The notes: a model not told the origin generated them from the letters alone. A stretch of 64,000 bases of DNA from Homarus americanus (GCF_018991925.1 NW_024725521.1:496001-560000); one strand, 5' to 3'; positions 37,633 through 60,500 are shown, numbered from the stretch's first letter. Translations and numbers: made by a program.

Positions 37633-38755
37633 CAGGTATCCCTCAATATACGAATAGGTTAAGTTCCTGAAAACTATTCATTAAGTGAATTTTCGTGTAG
37701 TGAATAGTAGAACATATGGGAAATCGGTTCACAAACAACAAACCTACCAAATGATAAATAGTACATAATTACTGTAATTTACTACCCAGCACATTAAAAA
37801 CATTAATAAAATACAGGTTAGGTTTCTGAAAAATCCATTACAGGTTGAAATATCGTAGATCAGGAGCATTATACCATAGGGTTCGATGGGATACATTCCT
37901 GGCCAGTCAGACACCCACATGCATCACTGAAAAAAAAATCCTAGAATACTACTAGCAGTACAACACAATAAAACAACACTCACCATATCAATATGAACAA
38001 GTTTGTTCATCATCATGTGTTCCCGTCAAGACTTTCGGGACTCTTAAGGTGGATTGGAGACATCAATCTGAGTCCCACACAGCCTCTGGGGAGTCTGAAG
38101 AGGCTAGAGACAGAGTGGGGACTGGAGGTGTAGCCTTTGTCCTGACCTTAAAGATGGTGAAGCCCTTGGATGAGACTGGAGTGTCAGATGAGGAGGGTCT
38201 TTTGTTGCTGGAGACCCGAGAAGTTGAGGGTTGTGGCTGTGACTGTGACATGGGCTTGAAAAAGGTGAATGTTGTCTGGCTTTCCTCCTCCTGTAAGTAC
38301 AGCTCCCTGAAGCACAGCATATCCTTCTCCACAAGTGCCCTCACAGACAAACTCCTGTTAAAGTTTTTGTTATTCTCAGCAAGGGGATCCATGGCCAAAG
38401 CTCAACACATTCACAGTCAGCATCCTGGGTGCAGGGTTTTCTTCCTCACCCACTGCCTGCTGCTGTTCCTGGGGCAGCAGATCCTCAATGCTGAGCTCTT
38501 CAGAGTGGCTCTCCATGACCTCTACCACATTCTCCTCATTGACCTCCTGAAAGCAGGCCTCCTTGGAGATGCTGGCAATCTCATGGTGTACAGTTACAAC
38601 ATTTGTGAAGCCACCAAAGTAATTTATGCACTCAGAACTCACTTTCCTCCACACGGTGTAGTGCTTCACTTCTTGTCCAGTGCAAAAAAAAGTCATCAAA
38701 ACAACCAACAGTAGCACTGCATATTCACAGGGATATCTCACCACTGCTACCATTT
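37633..38755 (-). pseudogene. Tigger/pogo-type transposase 3' half, decayed
   Basis: The minus strand encodes two adjoining ORF pieces. Piece 38753-38376 carries WRKVSSECINYFGGF, then VNEENVVEVMESHSEEL and IEDLLPQEQQQ. Piece 38398-38063 carries LCFRELYLQEEESQTTF and a Ser/Pro-rich tail. This order (W-K-x-P/S-E-C, the SHSEEL helix, then the C-terminal tail) is the usual C-terminal region of Tigger transposases. The pieces are in different frames, so at least one frameshift is present. A terminal repeat CAGGTATCCCTCAATATACG begins at 37633 after TA. I did not find the 5' half with the HTH and DDE core or the other terminal repeat, so the element is truncated and inactive. Confidence 0.72.
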
Positions 38756-38759
38756 TCCC

Positions 38760-41395
38760 TATTCAGTAGATATTTCCAGTCAAGTGTTCTCATGAGCTAC
38801 ATCCAAGTTTCATCACCATGCACCCTCCATTGACCTAAAAAGACATGACATTTCTGATCAAAATCATTTTGTATGAACTCACCTACCAAAACTAATCTAT
38901 ACAGTAGACAAACATTCTGTTGAACTCCCTGCTACTGAGGTGCCTTTCAAATGTCAATCTTCATCAGTCGAAAACATTCTACTTCAACTATCTCAGACAA
39001 ACAAGGGAATCCCTCAATGAACAGATCTGGTAACTACACTATCTGATCTCTCCCTCTTGAGTTTTTAAACATACAATGGTTCTGTATCACACAGCTGGTT
39101 GCTTCCTCCCATAAACACCTCAGAAATCCAGCTATTTATGGATCATCCATCATGATGCAGTACAGTATCTGGAAACTCGACCAACTTCTGTCTCCTCTCA
39201 TTTGCCTATACCACATTGATCTTAATAAATTTTTTATGGCCACAACTGATTAAAGAGATATGGAAATACTAAAAGGGAGGAGCACAGGCATCCATGAAGT
39301 GTCAGCTGAGAGACAGATAAGAGTGTATGTGTGTGTGTGTGTGTGTGTGTATGTGATGGGAAAGGATTGATGGTACAACATATGAATGTCATGGGACCTA
39401 TGGATGGGGAACACCAAAGTGGAATATTATTATTCTTACAGTGCAACCACAAAGAAAGTATCCGCAAATGAGAATGTGTTTTTGTTCCTGCTTCAAGCCA
39501 AAGTGTGGAGCCGGAAAACACTGAAGAATTAACAAATAAAGATATATAAATACTGTATATATTTTTTTTTACTTTATTAAAATACAGGGATTGGGATCTT
39601 TTTACAACAAGCTACTAGACTGGTGGTGATCTAAAAAAACAGCTGTGCAATATATTGCAACAAAAAAATCCTGTAAAGGGGTATTACCTTATATTTGCAT
39701 TACATTCAGTACTGTATTACAGTTTTCTTCTCAGCTTTGGCCACTTAAGATTTCATTTTAAGAAATGATTTGATAAAAGAACTTTACAATAAAAAATTTA
39801 ATAATGGTCTTATTGTTAAACAAAAAATTTTGAAAATCTGAAATTACAGTACAGGAACTATACAGTAAATGAGAACTAACCAAAAAACCACTGAAACAAA
39901 CACAATCCTGTAAAAAGAATCCACATTTTGAGTAAGCATAGACAGATACTGTACAGTATATGGCAATGAATCAACACAAGGAATGTTTCGACTCATATTG
40001 TAACAAGTCGTGTTTCAAAATACATCACCCCCCCCAAGATATTGTAAGGTACTACATAAACAAATTATCCTGTTGTATTCATTCATTACTATCATATTTG
40101 ATTCTTGTATTAATTTGAAAATTTACCCTGAAGAGGCAAAATTCCACACATTACCCCTTTAGAAAACCTTTAATAACACCCAATCCTCCCGAGTTAAAAA
40201 AAAAAAAGACAACTTCTCCTCTTTCTTAATGGGTGATACTTATCCTCTATAAGTCATAAAGCTTTATAAACTTTTCTCTATTTATTTACAGGGTGTCCTC
40301 AAATAAAATTGCTTCATTTCATTATACCCTGTACTGTAGTCTTTTTAATGAATTAGATTCAGTGTCCAAATAAAGTCGTGTGATTCTGTTATAATCTATT
40401 GTATTTGTTTGCAGCAATGTTAAAGACCAACAGAAAACACAATGTATTCTAATGGGATCTCTATTGGTGGATTTTCTTTAAAAGTACATTAAAATGGGGT
40501 TCAACACTTTTAATAGTAACTAACCTTACACATGCCTAAACATATCTTGGTGTTAGTTTTGAGCTCTTTTTATTCTAATAAAAATTTTGAAGCCATATTT
40601 AAACCTTTCTTGATAAAAGTAATAAACTATTTTCTCCCCAAATTCTTTACAAACTAATTACGGAAGGCAGACAAATATATATTATAAATGAGGATCATTA
40701 CCTACATAATTACACCTCGTCTCGTACTTGATCCTACCAGTGGAAACGAACAAGCTGTGTGTGAACAGGTTCTGGTCATTTCTGTTTACTGTACTGTACA
40801 CACAAACCCCTCTGTTGTTGCATGAACTGTCTAATGTAATGTGTTTTAGAAAGAATAAAGGAATTGCATTTCTGTAGTATGGTGCAAAAAGAATGAGAGA
40901 GAGAATGACTGTGTGTGTGTTTGGGGGAAGGTAACTACTGTAGCTGATAAGCTCATGATACCATGTTTGGTATCAGTAGAGCTTACTACTAGATTTAATT
41001 CCTTGTCTTTTTTATACCATCTTTAGACGACCAAGTTTGTTATCAGTGGCAGATTTATCTAATAATTTATAAGTACAGGTGCAATTTATTTTTTTTAACT
41101 TATTTCCAACTACAAAATATAGAATTTCTTTTGTTAAAGCTTTGTCACAACTTTACAATGTGTAGAATGCCTTTTGTTAAAACTCTGGCATGTACAAAAA
41201 TTACTTAAACTTTGTCTGGTGAAAATTTTTCCCTGGAATGCAACTCTCCTATTGCCATTAATTCTTATGGGAATAATTGGTCTGCATTTTCAATGTATGG
41301 AGCCCTAAAGCTAAATGAGGACACCCTGTATTTTCTTGGAGTGAAATCGAGATGGTAAAAATAAACATCAAAACGACAAATAAATTAAAAAACAA
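38760..41395. other. Region between the Tigger relic and the NOL9 3' end
   Basis: It probably includes the NOL9 3' UTR on the minus strand (AATAAA on - at about 41085). A (GT)n lies at 39328-39349. The first few hundred bases may be more decayed transposase, but no motif is certain. Confidence 0.4.
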
Positions 41396-51741
<10,346 letters not shown>

Positions 51742-52915
51742 GTTGCATCAGCTTGATCCCAGCTCCAGCTACCTCTGAAGTAAATGTACAAAAACTCAGA
51801 CAATAAACACACGAATATTTAGATCATATACTGTACTGCATTCACATTATCCCTTAATAAATTCACAATTAAGTGAGGGTGAAAAAGTTGAACTAAGTAC
51901 GGTACCAGTATCATACAGTCTACTTATCAACTCATGTTGAGTGAAAAATGCAGGACTTATCCTGAAATCTCTTTTAATGATTAAGCCCATTGCTGAGTGA
52001 CCCATGTATTACACCACCCATGATCACAGGGTTAAAACCTGGGAAACCCTATGTTGTTGTGGCAGGGACTCATGATGAATTTGCCTCCCCATTGCAAGCA
52101 GGAACTTAAAATAAATCATACATCAAGTAGAGATTGGCTACATAGAACACAATGGGCAGGAAGATTAGTAAGCCATAGTGTCACTTTGGAAAGCAACTCA
52201 CCAAGATGAATGGGTCAGCCATATTAAATGGATGTCAGGATCACCCATTCAGTTCCACCTATGGTATTTTCTTCTACCCATAGTGAGTAGGGAAGATATT
52301 CAAGTTGCCAAGTTGCTTGACTATCCAGGGTAGTGTCTATGACTTGCACAAATCCCTTTTTTTTCTGCATAAAAGGCTCTTAAACCTATTCAGTTTATAC
52401 AGGATGAGGATCATATTGTTGTTCCAATACCGTATGAGCAGCATTGGTTAATAAGTAAACTGATGTTTGTACACGTATTGTTCTTCCTCAAGGAAGAGGA
52501 CTGAGGTAGAATCCATGTTATTTTTCAATGGCGTCCTTATCACAATGTGTTCGGTATCGTATCACAAGTTTTCTGTAAGTGTTCAAAATGCAGCAGAGAC
52601 CTGACAGAGAAGAAGTAATATGTTTCAGTACAAAAACCAATTGTACTCCAACATCCACAAAAAAAATTTAAAATAAAATTACACCATGCCTCAAGACAGT
52701 TGCTTTCATTGGTACCAGATATCAAAGCAAGCTCTTTCTGCTTAATTTGCCGGGGGGAAGGGAGACAGAGCGAGCGAGATACTTAACATTTTATTATGTA
52801 TGTTGATACGTGGCGGTACGCACCCACAACATAGAACGACGTAGCAGTACAAACCTAGAGCATCAAATGACCGTGGAGCCCCCCAGGTTAAAATAAATTA
52901 GGTTAGGTAAAATTC
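51742..52915. other. NOL9 upstream region, no further gene seen
   Basis: It should contain the NOL9 promoter and 5' UTR on the minus strand. I see no convincing TATA box there. The remainder is unique-looking AT-rich DNA. Confidence 0.35.
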
Positions 52916-52917
52916 AA

Positions 52918-53087
52918 AACTGTTTTTCCAATGGTTTTTGATGTGTTTTGAACACTTTTGGCCTTGATTTTTATAGTAAATCTCTAAATTCTGAGATGAG
53001 GGGAATGCCTTATCTCAGAAACTATTGATTTGCACCAGAAACAAAGGTCAAATTCGATCATAACACATCAAAAACCATCGGAAAATT
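52918..53087. repeat. Inverted repeat ATGGTTTTTGATGTGTT
   Basis: TTTTTCCAATGGTTTTTGAT then GTGTTTT near 52923 is inverted at 53062-53085 as AACACATCAAAAACCAT then CGGAAAA. A third partial copy (CACATCAAAAACCATC) is at about 54367. Likely part of an old foldback family filling 52.9-55.5 kb. Confidence 0.6.
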
Positions 53088-53519
53088 AGTTTCAACTTCG
53101 ATTTCATATTGTGGCGACAAGTGAAATTTTACCCAGACTTGGTAAAACACACACACAAACAAAAAATTGTCGTACCAAAACCTGAGGACAGCCAATGGAC
53201 GAATATTTACCGTATACCTGAAGTAGTCTGAGTTCTGTATACTATATTGAAGGGTAATTATTTATGACTTCATAGCCACTGATTTTTCATAAAAAAAAAA
53301 GATTTTAAAAATGCCATAATTTCACTGTGCTTTATAGTGGACACGGTCGTAGTTATGGCAAATGTGTTAAACATGTTTACTGAAAATTCAGTTAATATAT
53401 CGAACTAACCCATGGACGAGTTATTTGTATTACTGTTTATTTTCTTACTTTACTTTCATCAGTGAGTTCTGTTATGGTAATCATTTCTTGTGCAAATGTT
53501 TCGTTTTGTAGATAATTAG

Positions 53520-53774
53520 GTGCCTAGGTGCGCAATAATTTGTCGTCCCAGCAGTAATGAGGCCGCGCTCTGCTGCGGCACTTTTCCCTGGGCTCACGGC
53601 AGTTTCATTTTCAGCATGACGTGTGAAGTTTGTCGCTGGTCATATATGGACGTAGTTTGTGAATTTAGGGATAAAGACAATGAATCCCTTCAATTGTGCT
53701 TTCAGACCGGAAAGAAGTTTGTTCATCACTTCCTCAATGCCAAGGCTGGACGATTCCCGCCGCCATCACAATAA
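53520..53774 (+). CDS. Unassigned 84-codon open frame
   Basis: The frame contains MTCEVCRWSYMDVVCEFRDK then DNESLQLCFQTGKKF and ends RFPPPSQ. Its composition is more protein-like than its surroundings, but it opens with GTG, has no recognised domain and lies in a repeat-rich stretch. It could be an exon or chance. Confidence 0.2.
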   Translation: MPRCAIICRPSSNEAALCCGTFPWAHGSFIFSMTCEVCRWSYMDVVCEFRDKDNESLQLCFQTGKKFVHHFLNAKAGRFPPPSQ

Positions 53775-54199
53775 ATCACTCCACCGCCCAAGGTGCATAA
53801 GCACCGATGCGACCGCATGATCTCAAGTCCAGAAAAAGGTAATATTGCAGTAAACAGCAACCACAGAATTCCGGAAATTCACTACACTCAATCGATAGAA
53901 CTATATTTTCTAAAATCATTTTCTTATACAGTATTTCGGAGTAAGGTAAGAAATACTGTAACGGCTATTTCTATTCTTGTGGAGGCTGACCAAGTGACTC
54001 CGGGTTATTACATAGCGTCTGGGGGTCCGGGGGTTAGGTAAGGTTTAGTTTGGTTATATTGTATAAGTTAGCAAGCACAGAGTACCAGGAATTCAGAACA
54101 CACAATAGATAGAACTATTATTTCTACTTCTTTTTTTTTTTTGTAAATTACAGAATTTTTGTTGCGTAATGTGTTCTTCCGATGTTTTCTTGTTGCATT

Positions 54200-54380
54200 T
54201 CGGACAATTTTGGAATTCGCTTCTTCCACAAATCACTCATTTTGGCTCTCCCCCACCCAGAACCCCGAATTCCCATGCTTCCCCATTATTGTTAAAGGGA
54301 AGGGGGGGGGGCCTAAATCCAAAACGAGTGATTTCCAATAAAAACGAATGTCAGATTTGAACTAATCACATCAAAAACCA
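54200..54380. repeat. Diverged repeat block shared with 55260-55390
   Basis: Both blocks contain CTCCCCCACCCA, then AACCC, a C-rich line with CATT and TTGTT, and GTGATTTCC. An upstream pair (53870-53950 and 54085-54130) shares ATAGAACTAT. They look like dispersed copies of one non-coding element. Confidence 0.45.
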
Positions 54381-54789
54381 TCATTTTTTTTTTATCAGAT
54401 TTTTTGGTTGCTGTAATCTACAATTGTACCCAGAAAAAGCCTCAACTTACACCATATCATAGTAAGGAAGTTAGGTAGGTTTGTTTGGCTAGGTTGGTTA
54501 GGTCTGTTTTTCATACCCACTAAGGTTAAGTTACGTTTATTTTAGAAATAACCATTTTTAACACATTTGCACAAACTACAAGTGTCCACAACGAAAAACA
54601 GTGAAAATCTGGATATTTTAAAATAGTTTTCTAACAATTTCTGCCGCGGGTTAGTCATGAATAACATCCTAATAAAGATAACCTAACCTAACATAACCTG
54701 CCCTCAAACTAACCTGACCTTAAACTAACCTAACCTAATCATCTTAAATCTCACCTAATCTAGCACAACTAAACACCTGCCGTGGGTCA

Positions 54790-55497
54790 ACTTACGGTCC
54801 TTCTTCGTTAACCACCCATCACTTTTTTACGATTTTTTCTCTTACCATTTAATAGATCTAATAGAGTAACGAAATATATACTGTACTTGAATTTAGCAGG
54901 ACATTCCAAAAATAAATGCGATATTAGCAATTTATTTGTTGTAATAATCAAAAATTTTTCTTAGTCCCAATTTGATGCTATGGTGACACACATGGTAAAT
55001 TTTCAGCATTACACTGGCAGTGATTTCATCTCCCTGGTTAATAAACACTGCGTCATTGGGGGGGGTTCCGGAGGGGGGAGCCCCACAACTAAGTAGGACG
55101 CGGCCTGTTAGGTTTGGTCAGGTCAGGTCAGGTTAGGTTAGGACATGGCCTGTAATGTTAGATCAGGCAAAGTTAAGTTAGTACGTAGACCTAGTTTACT
55201 TTTAATCTTTTTTCCCATGAATTTTTTCTTTTTTTTTTTTGCTAGTTTTCTTGGTGTTTGAGATGATTCCTACATTTATTTTGGGTGAAAATCACTAGTT
55301 TTCAGCTCCCCCACCCAAAACCCTGCATTCCCAACGTGGCCCACTACATTGTTGGGGAATAACTAAAAAAAAAAAAGTGATTTCCCCCAAAGATAAATGT
55401 CAGAATAATCTTAAAGAGCAAGAAAATTTGCGAAAAAATTATTTATTCATGTGAAAAAATGTGATGGGTGGTTAACGAAAAATTACCGAACTTACTG
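54790..55497. mobile_element. Foldback or MITE-like element about 700 bp
   Basis: Inverted ends CGTTAACCACCCATCAC near 54806 and GTGATGGGTGGTTAACG near 55461 extend weakly to about 36 bp each. The interior contains a TTAGG-rich segment (55100-55160) and a block near 55290-55390 related to 54240-54340. There is no convincing ORF. Confidence 0.6.
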
Positions 55498-55499
55498 TT

Positions 55500-56630
55500 A
55501 CTGAGACTGGGGGAAGCAACTGTGAAGTCCTCCATATTAGACTATATCATTCCACCACTTATCAGCTTACTAGCGGCTATCTGTGTTTGGTTGGTGTTGT
55601 CTGACATAATAAATGGGTCAGTTAATACTCGTTTAATATTTCAATACCTACATAGTAAATTTTTAGTAAATAAATGTTCTCTTCTCGCTTCCCTAGTGAG
55701 ATGAGGTTAACACGTAGTTTAACAGTGTCAGCAGCCTTCAATTTTGCCATAATTTCCTTAAAACAGTATAACTGCTATGCTTACCACCATAGTTTGTTAA
55801 CAGTCCGTCACCTGCACTCATAATAACGAGCTAACACGTGTAATCATCCTCTCCTGTTGTGTTTTGTCACGTGACCTTCGTTCCTAAGACTCTACGACCA
55901 CAGTTCAAACCCGCTACTGAACAGGGCCCTCAATATTATTCAAATATTTTTACAACAGTTTACCTGAGCTTGAAAGATATGTTTTCTTAAATACTGGGAA
56001 CATTAAGAAGGCCCATAAGTCTAAAAGAATATATCCCTACCATAAAGTACAGTAAAAACAAAAATCGTGTTTCGTTACTCAGGAAGGTTCAGTTACCGCC
56101 ACCAAGGGTTCAGGCTTGGAGGCGGAACTCGAAAGCATGGTTGCACACAGCCTCGTACACTCCTACCATCTTGTAGTGATATTCCTTATTCATCACAAAA
56201 TATCAAGAGTAATGGGAGCAAATTTAATATATTTTCTACGGAGCAATACGTTATTGGAAGTAATTACGAAAAATAAAAAGGATATTTAACAAATAAATCA
56301 TTAATTAGAATATTAAGAGTAAAAATTCTTCGAAACCGTGTATAAATTGTAAGTAAACTTTATATAATTATGATTTAAAAATCAACTTTCTACTTTACTT
56401 TATCAAACTGCTATTTTCGATCACTGCTATCATATATTAAATTAACACAAAGCACAGTATTGTACAGTGTAAAATAGTCCTTAGCTCCCTCAATGTATAT
56501 TCTTTGTAACTTAAGATGAACAAATAAACTAATTGGACGGCTTCAGCTGAAGAACAGAGAGAACATAAAAAGATATCCAAATCTAACACATCCACCCACC
56601 CACGCTAACACACTGACGTTAACAATGAAC
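55500..56630. other. Gene-free stretch
   Basis: AT-rich DNA with no motif I can support, upstream of the LINE 3' end. Confidence 0.4.
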
Positions 56631-56639
56631 GTCTTCTTT

Positions 56640-57800
56640 ACACACACACACACACACTTACTACTACTTTGCTGTCACTCGGAATCGAGTCTGACGACCA
56701 TCCAGTTATGATACAATGATATGAGTTATTAAGGATGTCACCTAGGTTGGTGGGTTCTGAGGTGACTAAAGAGGCCGATACGGGACCGGCAGGGTCGATC
56801 ACAGATGTTGCACATGTGGGGGGCTGCATCTAGCGTGGGAGGGGCAGCGGCAGCGTTTTTCCGGCGTTGGCGCCTATCTGCCTCGTTATGCAGTCGGGCT
56901 AACTCGAAAGTAATGACACCTTCTTGTGTGGTAATCCTCCAAGCATTACGGTGTGGAGTAATCGTCTCCCAGGTGAGAGGGGCGATTTGATACTTTTTCA
57001 AATGTGTCTTAAGATTATCCTTATACCTTTTCAGTTGCCTGCCACCGTTACGTTTACTATTCGTTAGGTGACTGTAAAGTAACGGCTTTGGCAGTCTACT
57101 GTCGTCCATGCGGGTGACATGGCCAGTCCAGCCTAGTTGTTCATGGATAATGGTAGCCTCGATGCTTTTACAGTTGGTGTCAGCAAGAATACAGGCATTT
57201 GTTCTCTTGTTTTCCCAGCGAACTCGGAGGATGGAACGTAGACTACATTGGTGAAAGTTTTCAAGTGCCTTGATGTGCCTCCTGTATGTGACCCATGTCT
57301 CGCTGCCATATAGCAGGGTGGGGAAGACCACTGCTCGATATGCGTGTAACTTTGTAGATAATTTCAGCTCCCTACAGCTGGAGACACGGTTTCGGATTCT
57401 TCCAAAGGCTTAATATGCACATCTGATCCAATGCTGAATCTCTTCATCGATGTCCGCGGTGGTGGACAGGTGGGAGTCGAGATACCGAAGGTGGGTAACA
57501 TTAGCGAGGGTAGTACCGGTAAGCTGGATGGATGGTGGAGGTGTGGCTGAGCCAGAGGCAGGCTGAAAGAGAATCTGAGTCTTACGTACATTTACCTCAA
57601 GGCCGAAGTGTGCATTCGCATCTGCGTAGGTGTTCAGGATCTCCTGTAGGTCGCGTTCAGTGTGAGCGACAAGGGTGGGGTCGTCTGCATACTGAAGCTC
57701 AATAATGGAAGCTACCGACACCTTTGTTCTTGCCTGGAGTCGTCTTTGTTGAAAAGCCCCTTCATCCGGTACCCGAAGTCCACCCCACCGGCTAAATTGG
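56640..57800 (-). mobile_element. LINE 3' half: reverse transcriptase to C2H2-like tail, one internal stop
   Basis: From about 57800 downward the minus strand encodes RRLQARTKVSVASIIEL, the catalytic LQYADD, LVAHTERDLQEIL and FGLEVNVRKTQILFQPASG, then GSETW-region LLYGSETWVTYRRH, LGWTGHVTRMDDSRLPK, and a terminal zinc-finger-like CNICDRPCRSRIGLF then SHLRTH. The frame is continuous except for one TAA at about 57410 (RCAY, stop, AFGRIRNRV). The 3' UTR is about 80 bp and ends in a short (TG)n tail at 56657-56641. Endonuclease and finger domains upstream are replaced by the CA-rich minisatellite at 57.84 kb. Low damage suggests fairly recent insertion. The tail type favours an RTE-like clade, but this is not settled. 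Confidence 0.8.
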
Positions 57801-57834
57801 CGCTGGCACGAGTAAGGAAGGCACAAATACACAC

Positions 57835-58008
57835 AAAGATATGTTCGTAGGCACGCACACACACACACACACACACACAAATATATGTTCATAGGCACAC
57901 ACACACGCAAAGATATGTTCGTAGGCACGCACACACACACACACACACACAAAGATATGTTCATTGGCACACACACACGCAAAGATATGTTCGTAGGCAC
58001 GCACACAC

Positions 58009-58053
<45 letters not shown>

Positions 58054-58271
58054 CACACACACACACAAAGATATGTTCATAGGCACACACACACGCAAAG
58101 ATATGCTCGTAGGCACACACACACACACGCACACACACAAAGATATGTTCATAGGCACACACACACAAAAGATATGTTCGTAGGCACACACACACACACA
58201 AGATATGTTCATAGCACACACGCAAAGATATGTTCGTAGGCACACACACACACACACGCACACACACACAC

Positions 58272-58306
<35 letters not shown>

Positions 58307-58350
58307 GATATGTTCATAGGCACACACACACGCAAAGATATGTTCATAGT
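57835..58350. repeat. Minisatellite of AAAGATATGTTC units with variable (CA)n
   Basis: About eleven copies of CAAAGATATGTTC[GA]TAGGC separated by (CA)n or (CA)nCG runs of 15-60 bp. It sits exactly where the LINE reading frame stops matching (about 57800), so it replaced or invaded the 5' part. Confidence 0.92.
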
Positions 58351-58671
58351 ATAACACTACACTAAGTATAAAGGTGTACATCGAAAATATACTTTCATAA
58401 TTCAGGTATATGTTAACTCTGTGATTAGGTTAGGTGAGGTTAAATTAGGTTAGGTAAGGTTTAGTTTGGTTAGGTTAGCTTTGGTTGAGGTAAGGTAGAC
58501 GGGATCATTTAATTGTTGTATATTGTATAATTTTGAATATAGAGAATTGTACTTTATTTTTCAATGTCTCCATATACAGTATACTCAATTGTATCTCATT
58601 ATTGTGTAAATATTCCTACATACATCGAATTGGATTCTACTTAACTCAACTTTGTATCAATGTAGAGATCT

Positions 58672-58930
58672 TTATATGTATATTATTTGACTAAGTCGCC
58701 AATGTGGACAGCTAAGGCATGCAATGGTGACTAAATTAGGCGACAGTTGACGCAAGAGGTGGGGTAATTTATAACAGACGCGATGCCTGACGAAAATATC
58801 ACCACCGTGCAGAATACTGAAGCTCATGCACCTTCCTCCTTTCCATGTGTCTCCAGTTATTCCTGACCTCTTGATCATTCTGGCTTGGCACACTCTCAAA
58901 AATTCCGCTCTCCTCTGCTGACGCTGGCGA
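58672..58930 (-). CDS. Unassigned open frame behind a splice-acceptor-like site
   Basis: A minus-strand frame follows CTTCTTTCGCCAG (possible acceptor) and reads RQQRRAEFLRVCQARMIKRS then GITGDTWKGGRCMSF. No family is recognised and there is no partner exon in sight. Confidence 0.22.
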
Positions 58931-59007
58931 AAGAAGAGTAAGCTGACATCGACATAACACAAATACCCCCAATAAGTTATTCGATTACCTCAAGATTAGC
59001 GACCTCA

Positions 59008-59090
59008 GTTTATTTCACCTGATGATTAAACACCCTATTGCTACCTGTGGGGTTAAGTTAGGTTAGGTTAGGTGAAATAAGCTGGAGTGT
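59008..59090. mobile_element. Short foldback element with TTAGG interior, copy 4
   Basis: The left end is TTTATTTCACCTGATGATTA then AACACCC; the interior is GTTAGGTTAGGTTAGG; the right end is GGTGAAATAAGCTGGAG. It is the shortest copy and the right subterminal region is partly lost. Confidence 0.6.
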
Positions 59091-59747
59091 CTTATCTCCA
59101 GATGATCCATTTATTCTCACGCTCTCTATATATAACCACAAGTGTGAGGGGGTGATCAAGGGTACACAGTTAACATGTGGGGAGGAATCATAACAAACTA
59201 TACACAACTGTATACACTCGTGCCAGCTGCCAACTCCCGCCTTTCACTCGTGACCTTGACCTTCAACTGTGTTTTACCCCATAAACATAGATGCTTTGAG
59301 ATTGTTATGGCGACTATGTATACTGTACTTATATGAGAAGTATGAACACTGTATTGCTAATTGTTCTTGAGGTATGCTGCCAATATACTTACGGAGACAA
59401 AAGGCACTGACCGACCTACTCACGTGAATCTCAGTGCGAGTACGGTAATAATGAAAAGGGTAAAGAGGAAATCTGTATGAAGAGATGTTCATGCACATAA
59501 GAGAGATATGATAATAACAACAGAAACAGACGAAGGCAAACAGTGACACCTGTTAATCTATCCAATAGGTTTTGTTAATGTTGTTATTGCCACACAAGAG
59601 CAATTTTAGCAAAGTATATACAGAGATGACTAATTTCAAAGTGCGAGGACCACATACACGTATAGTGTATGATCCATAGCTGAGCAAATTTTTTAAAAAT
59701 GTTACTGGAAATCATTTAAGTATCTTGAAATGTAAAGTTTATTCTTG

Positions 59748-60157
59748 TTAACCAAGAACACGACCCACAGCTTTATCAAGGTTGTTGTTGATGACGATGT
59801 TTTTGGTGCCTTTACATCTAGATTCATTTTTTTTATTGAACTCGGTCTTAAGAAGTAGGTTGTCGGTCATCAGTGTTGGGACATACATGAGGCCAGGCGG
59901 CTGACAGGGTATGATAATAAGCAGTGACCAGAGTAGCTGGCAGGCCACCTGGCACCAGATACAGTCGGTGGTCACACATCACCGCGGGTCCTCTGACGGC
60001 ACCATCGCGTCTGCTCTCTGGAATGAGATGTTGCAGGCGGTCGGTCGGTCAATGAAGAGAACTTAGTGTTCACTGCGTCATTAAAGACAGCCAGCAGTTG
60101 AGCCGGAACATCGCACGCTATACATTGCGGGTATAACCTTTGGCTCAACTCAATCAT
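59748..60157 (-). CDS. Pair of overlapping unassigned open frames
   Basis: The minus frame 60157-59972 starts MIELSQRLYPQCIACDVPAQ; frame 59975-59748 continues with WCQVACQLLWSLLIIIPCQP, LLLKTEFNKKNESRCKG and ends DKAVGRVLG. Composition looks coding but the two pieces are in different frames. It may be a decayed gene or an exon with an error. No family recognised. Confidence 0.25.
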
Positions 60158-60209
60158 GAATGATGGCTTAAAGACGATGACATCAGAAGGTGCGCGCGCA
60201 CGGTGGGGA

Positions 60210-60245
60210 TATATATTGGACGTCAGGCACTGTAGGGTTTAGTTG
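60210..60245 (+). promoter_or_regulatory. Core promoter candidate: TATA box plus initiator
   Basis: TATATAT at 60210-60216 is followed about 28 bases later by TTTAGTTG (60238-60245), an arthropod-like initiator. The spacing is canonical. An ATG at 60309 opens the frame described next. Confidence 0.4.
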
Positions 60246-60308
60246 TGGCTCGACGGGCCACACTGAAGCCAGAGTGTGTCTACCAGCCAGCTCGCGGCCC
60301 CAGAGAAC

Positions 60309-60500
60309 ATGCCACCGGGGGGCAGCACGGGTAGGCCTGTCCTCTCCCTCGCCTTGTGTTGTGTGCTCTCAGTGTTGGCCTCCCTCATACACACACCGGC
60401 TCACATCATCATAACACACCAAAATAAGCACACACCTATCATACTTGCTACACAATACCTGCATGAACTCAGGAGATACATTTCCTGTGTGTGCATGTGA
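60309..60500 (+). CDS. Candidate first coding exon with signal-peptide-like start
   Basis: ATG at 60309 gives MPPGGSTGRPVLSLALCCVL then SVLASLIHTPAH: a short polar start, a hydrophobic core and small residues, as in secreted proteins. The frame runs to a stop at 60500. No strong donor is evident; CACGG|GTAGGC at about 60330 is possible but would remove the hydrophobic part. Product unknown. Confidence 0.3.
   Translation: MPPGGSTGRPVLSLALCCVLSVLASLIHTPAHIIITHQNKHTPIILATQYLHELRRYISCVCM

Noticed and set aside
38049..38714. 221-codon + strand frame as a gene
   Set aside because: The opposite strand matches Tigger transposase motifs; the + frame has no recognisable domain.
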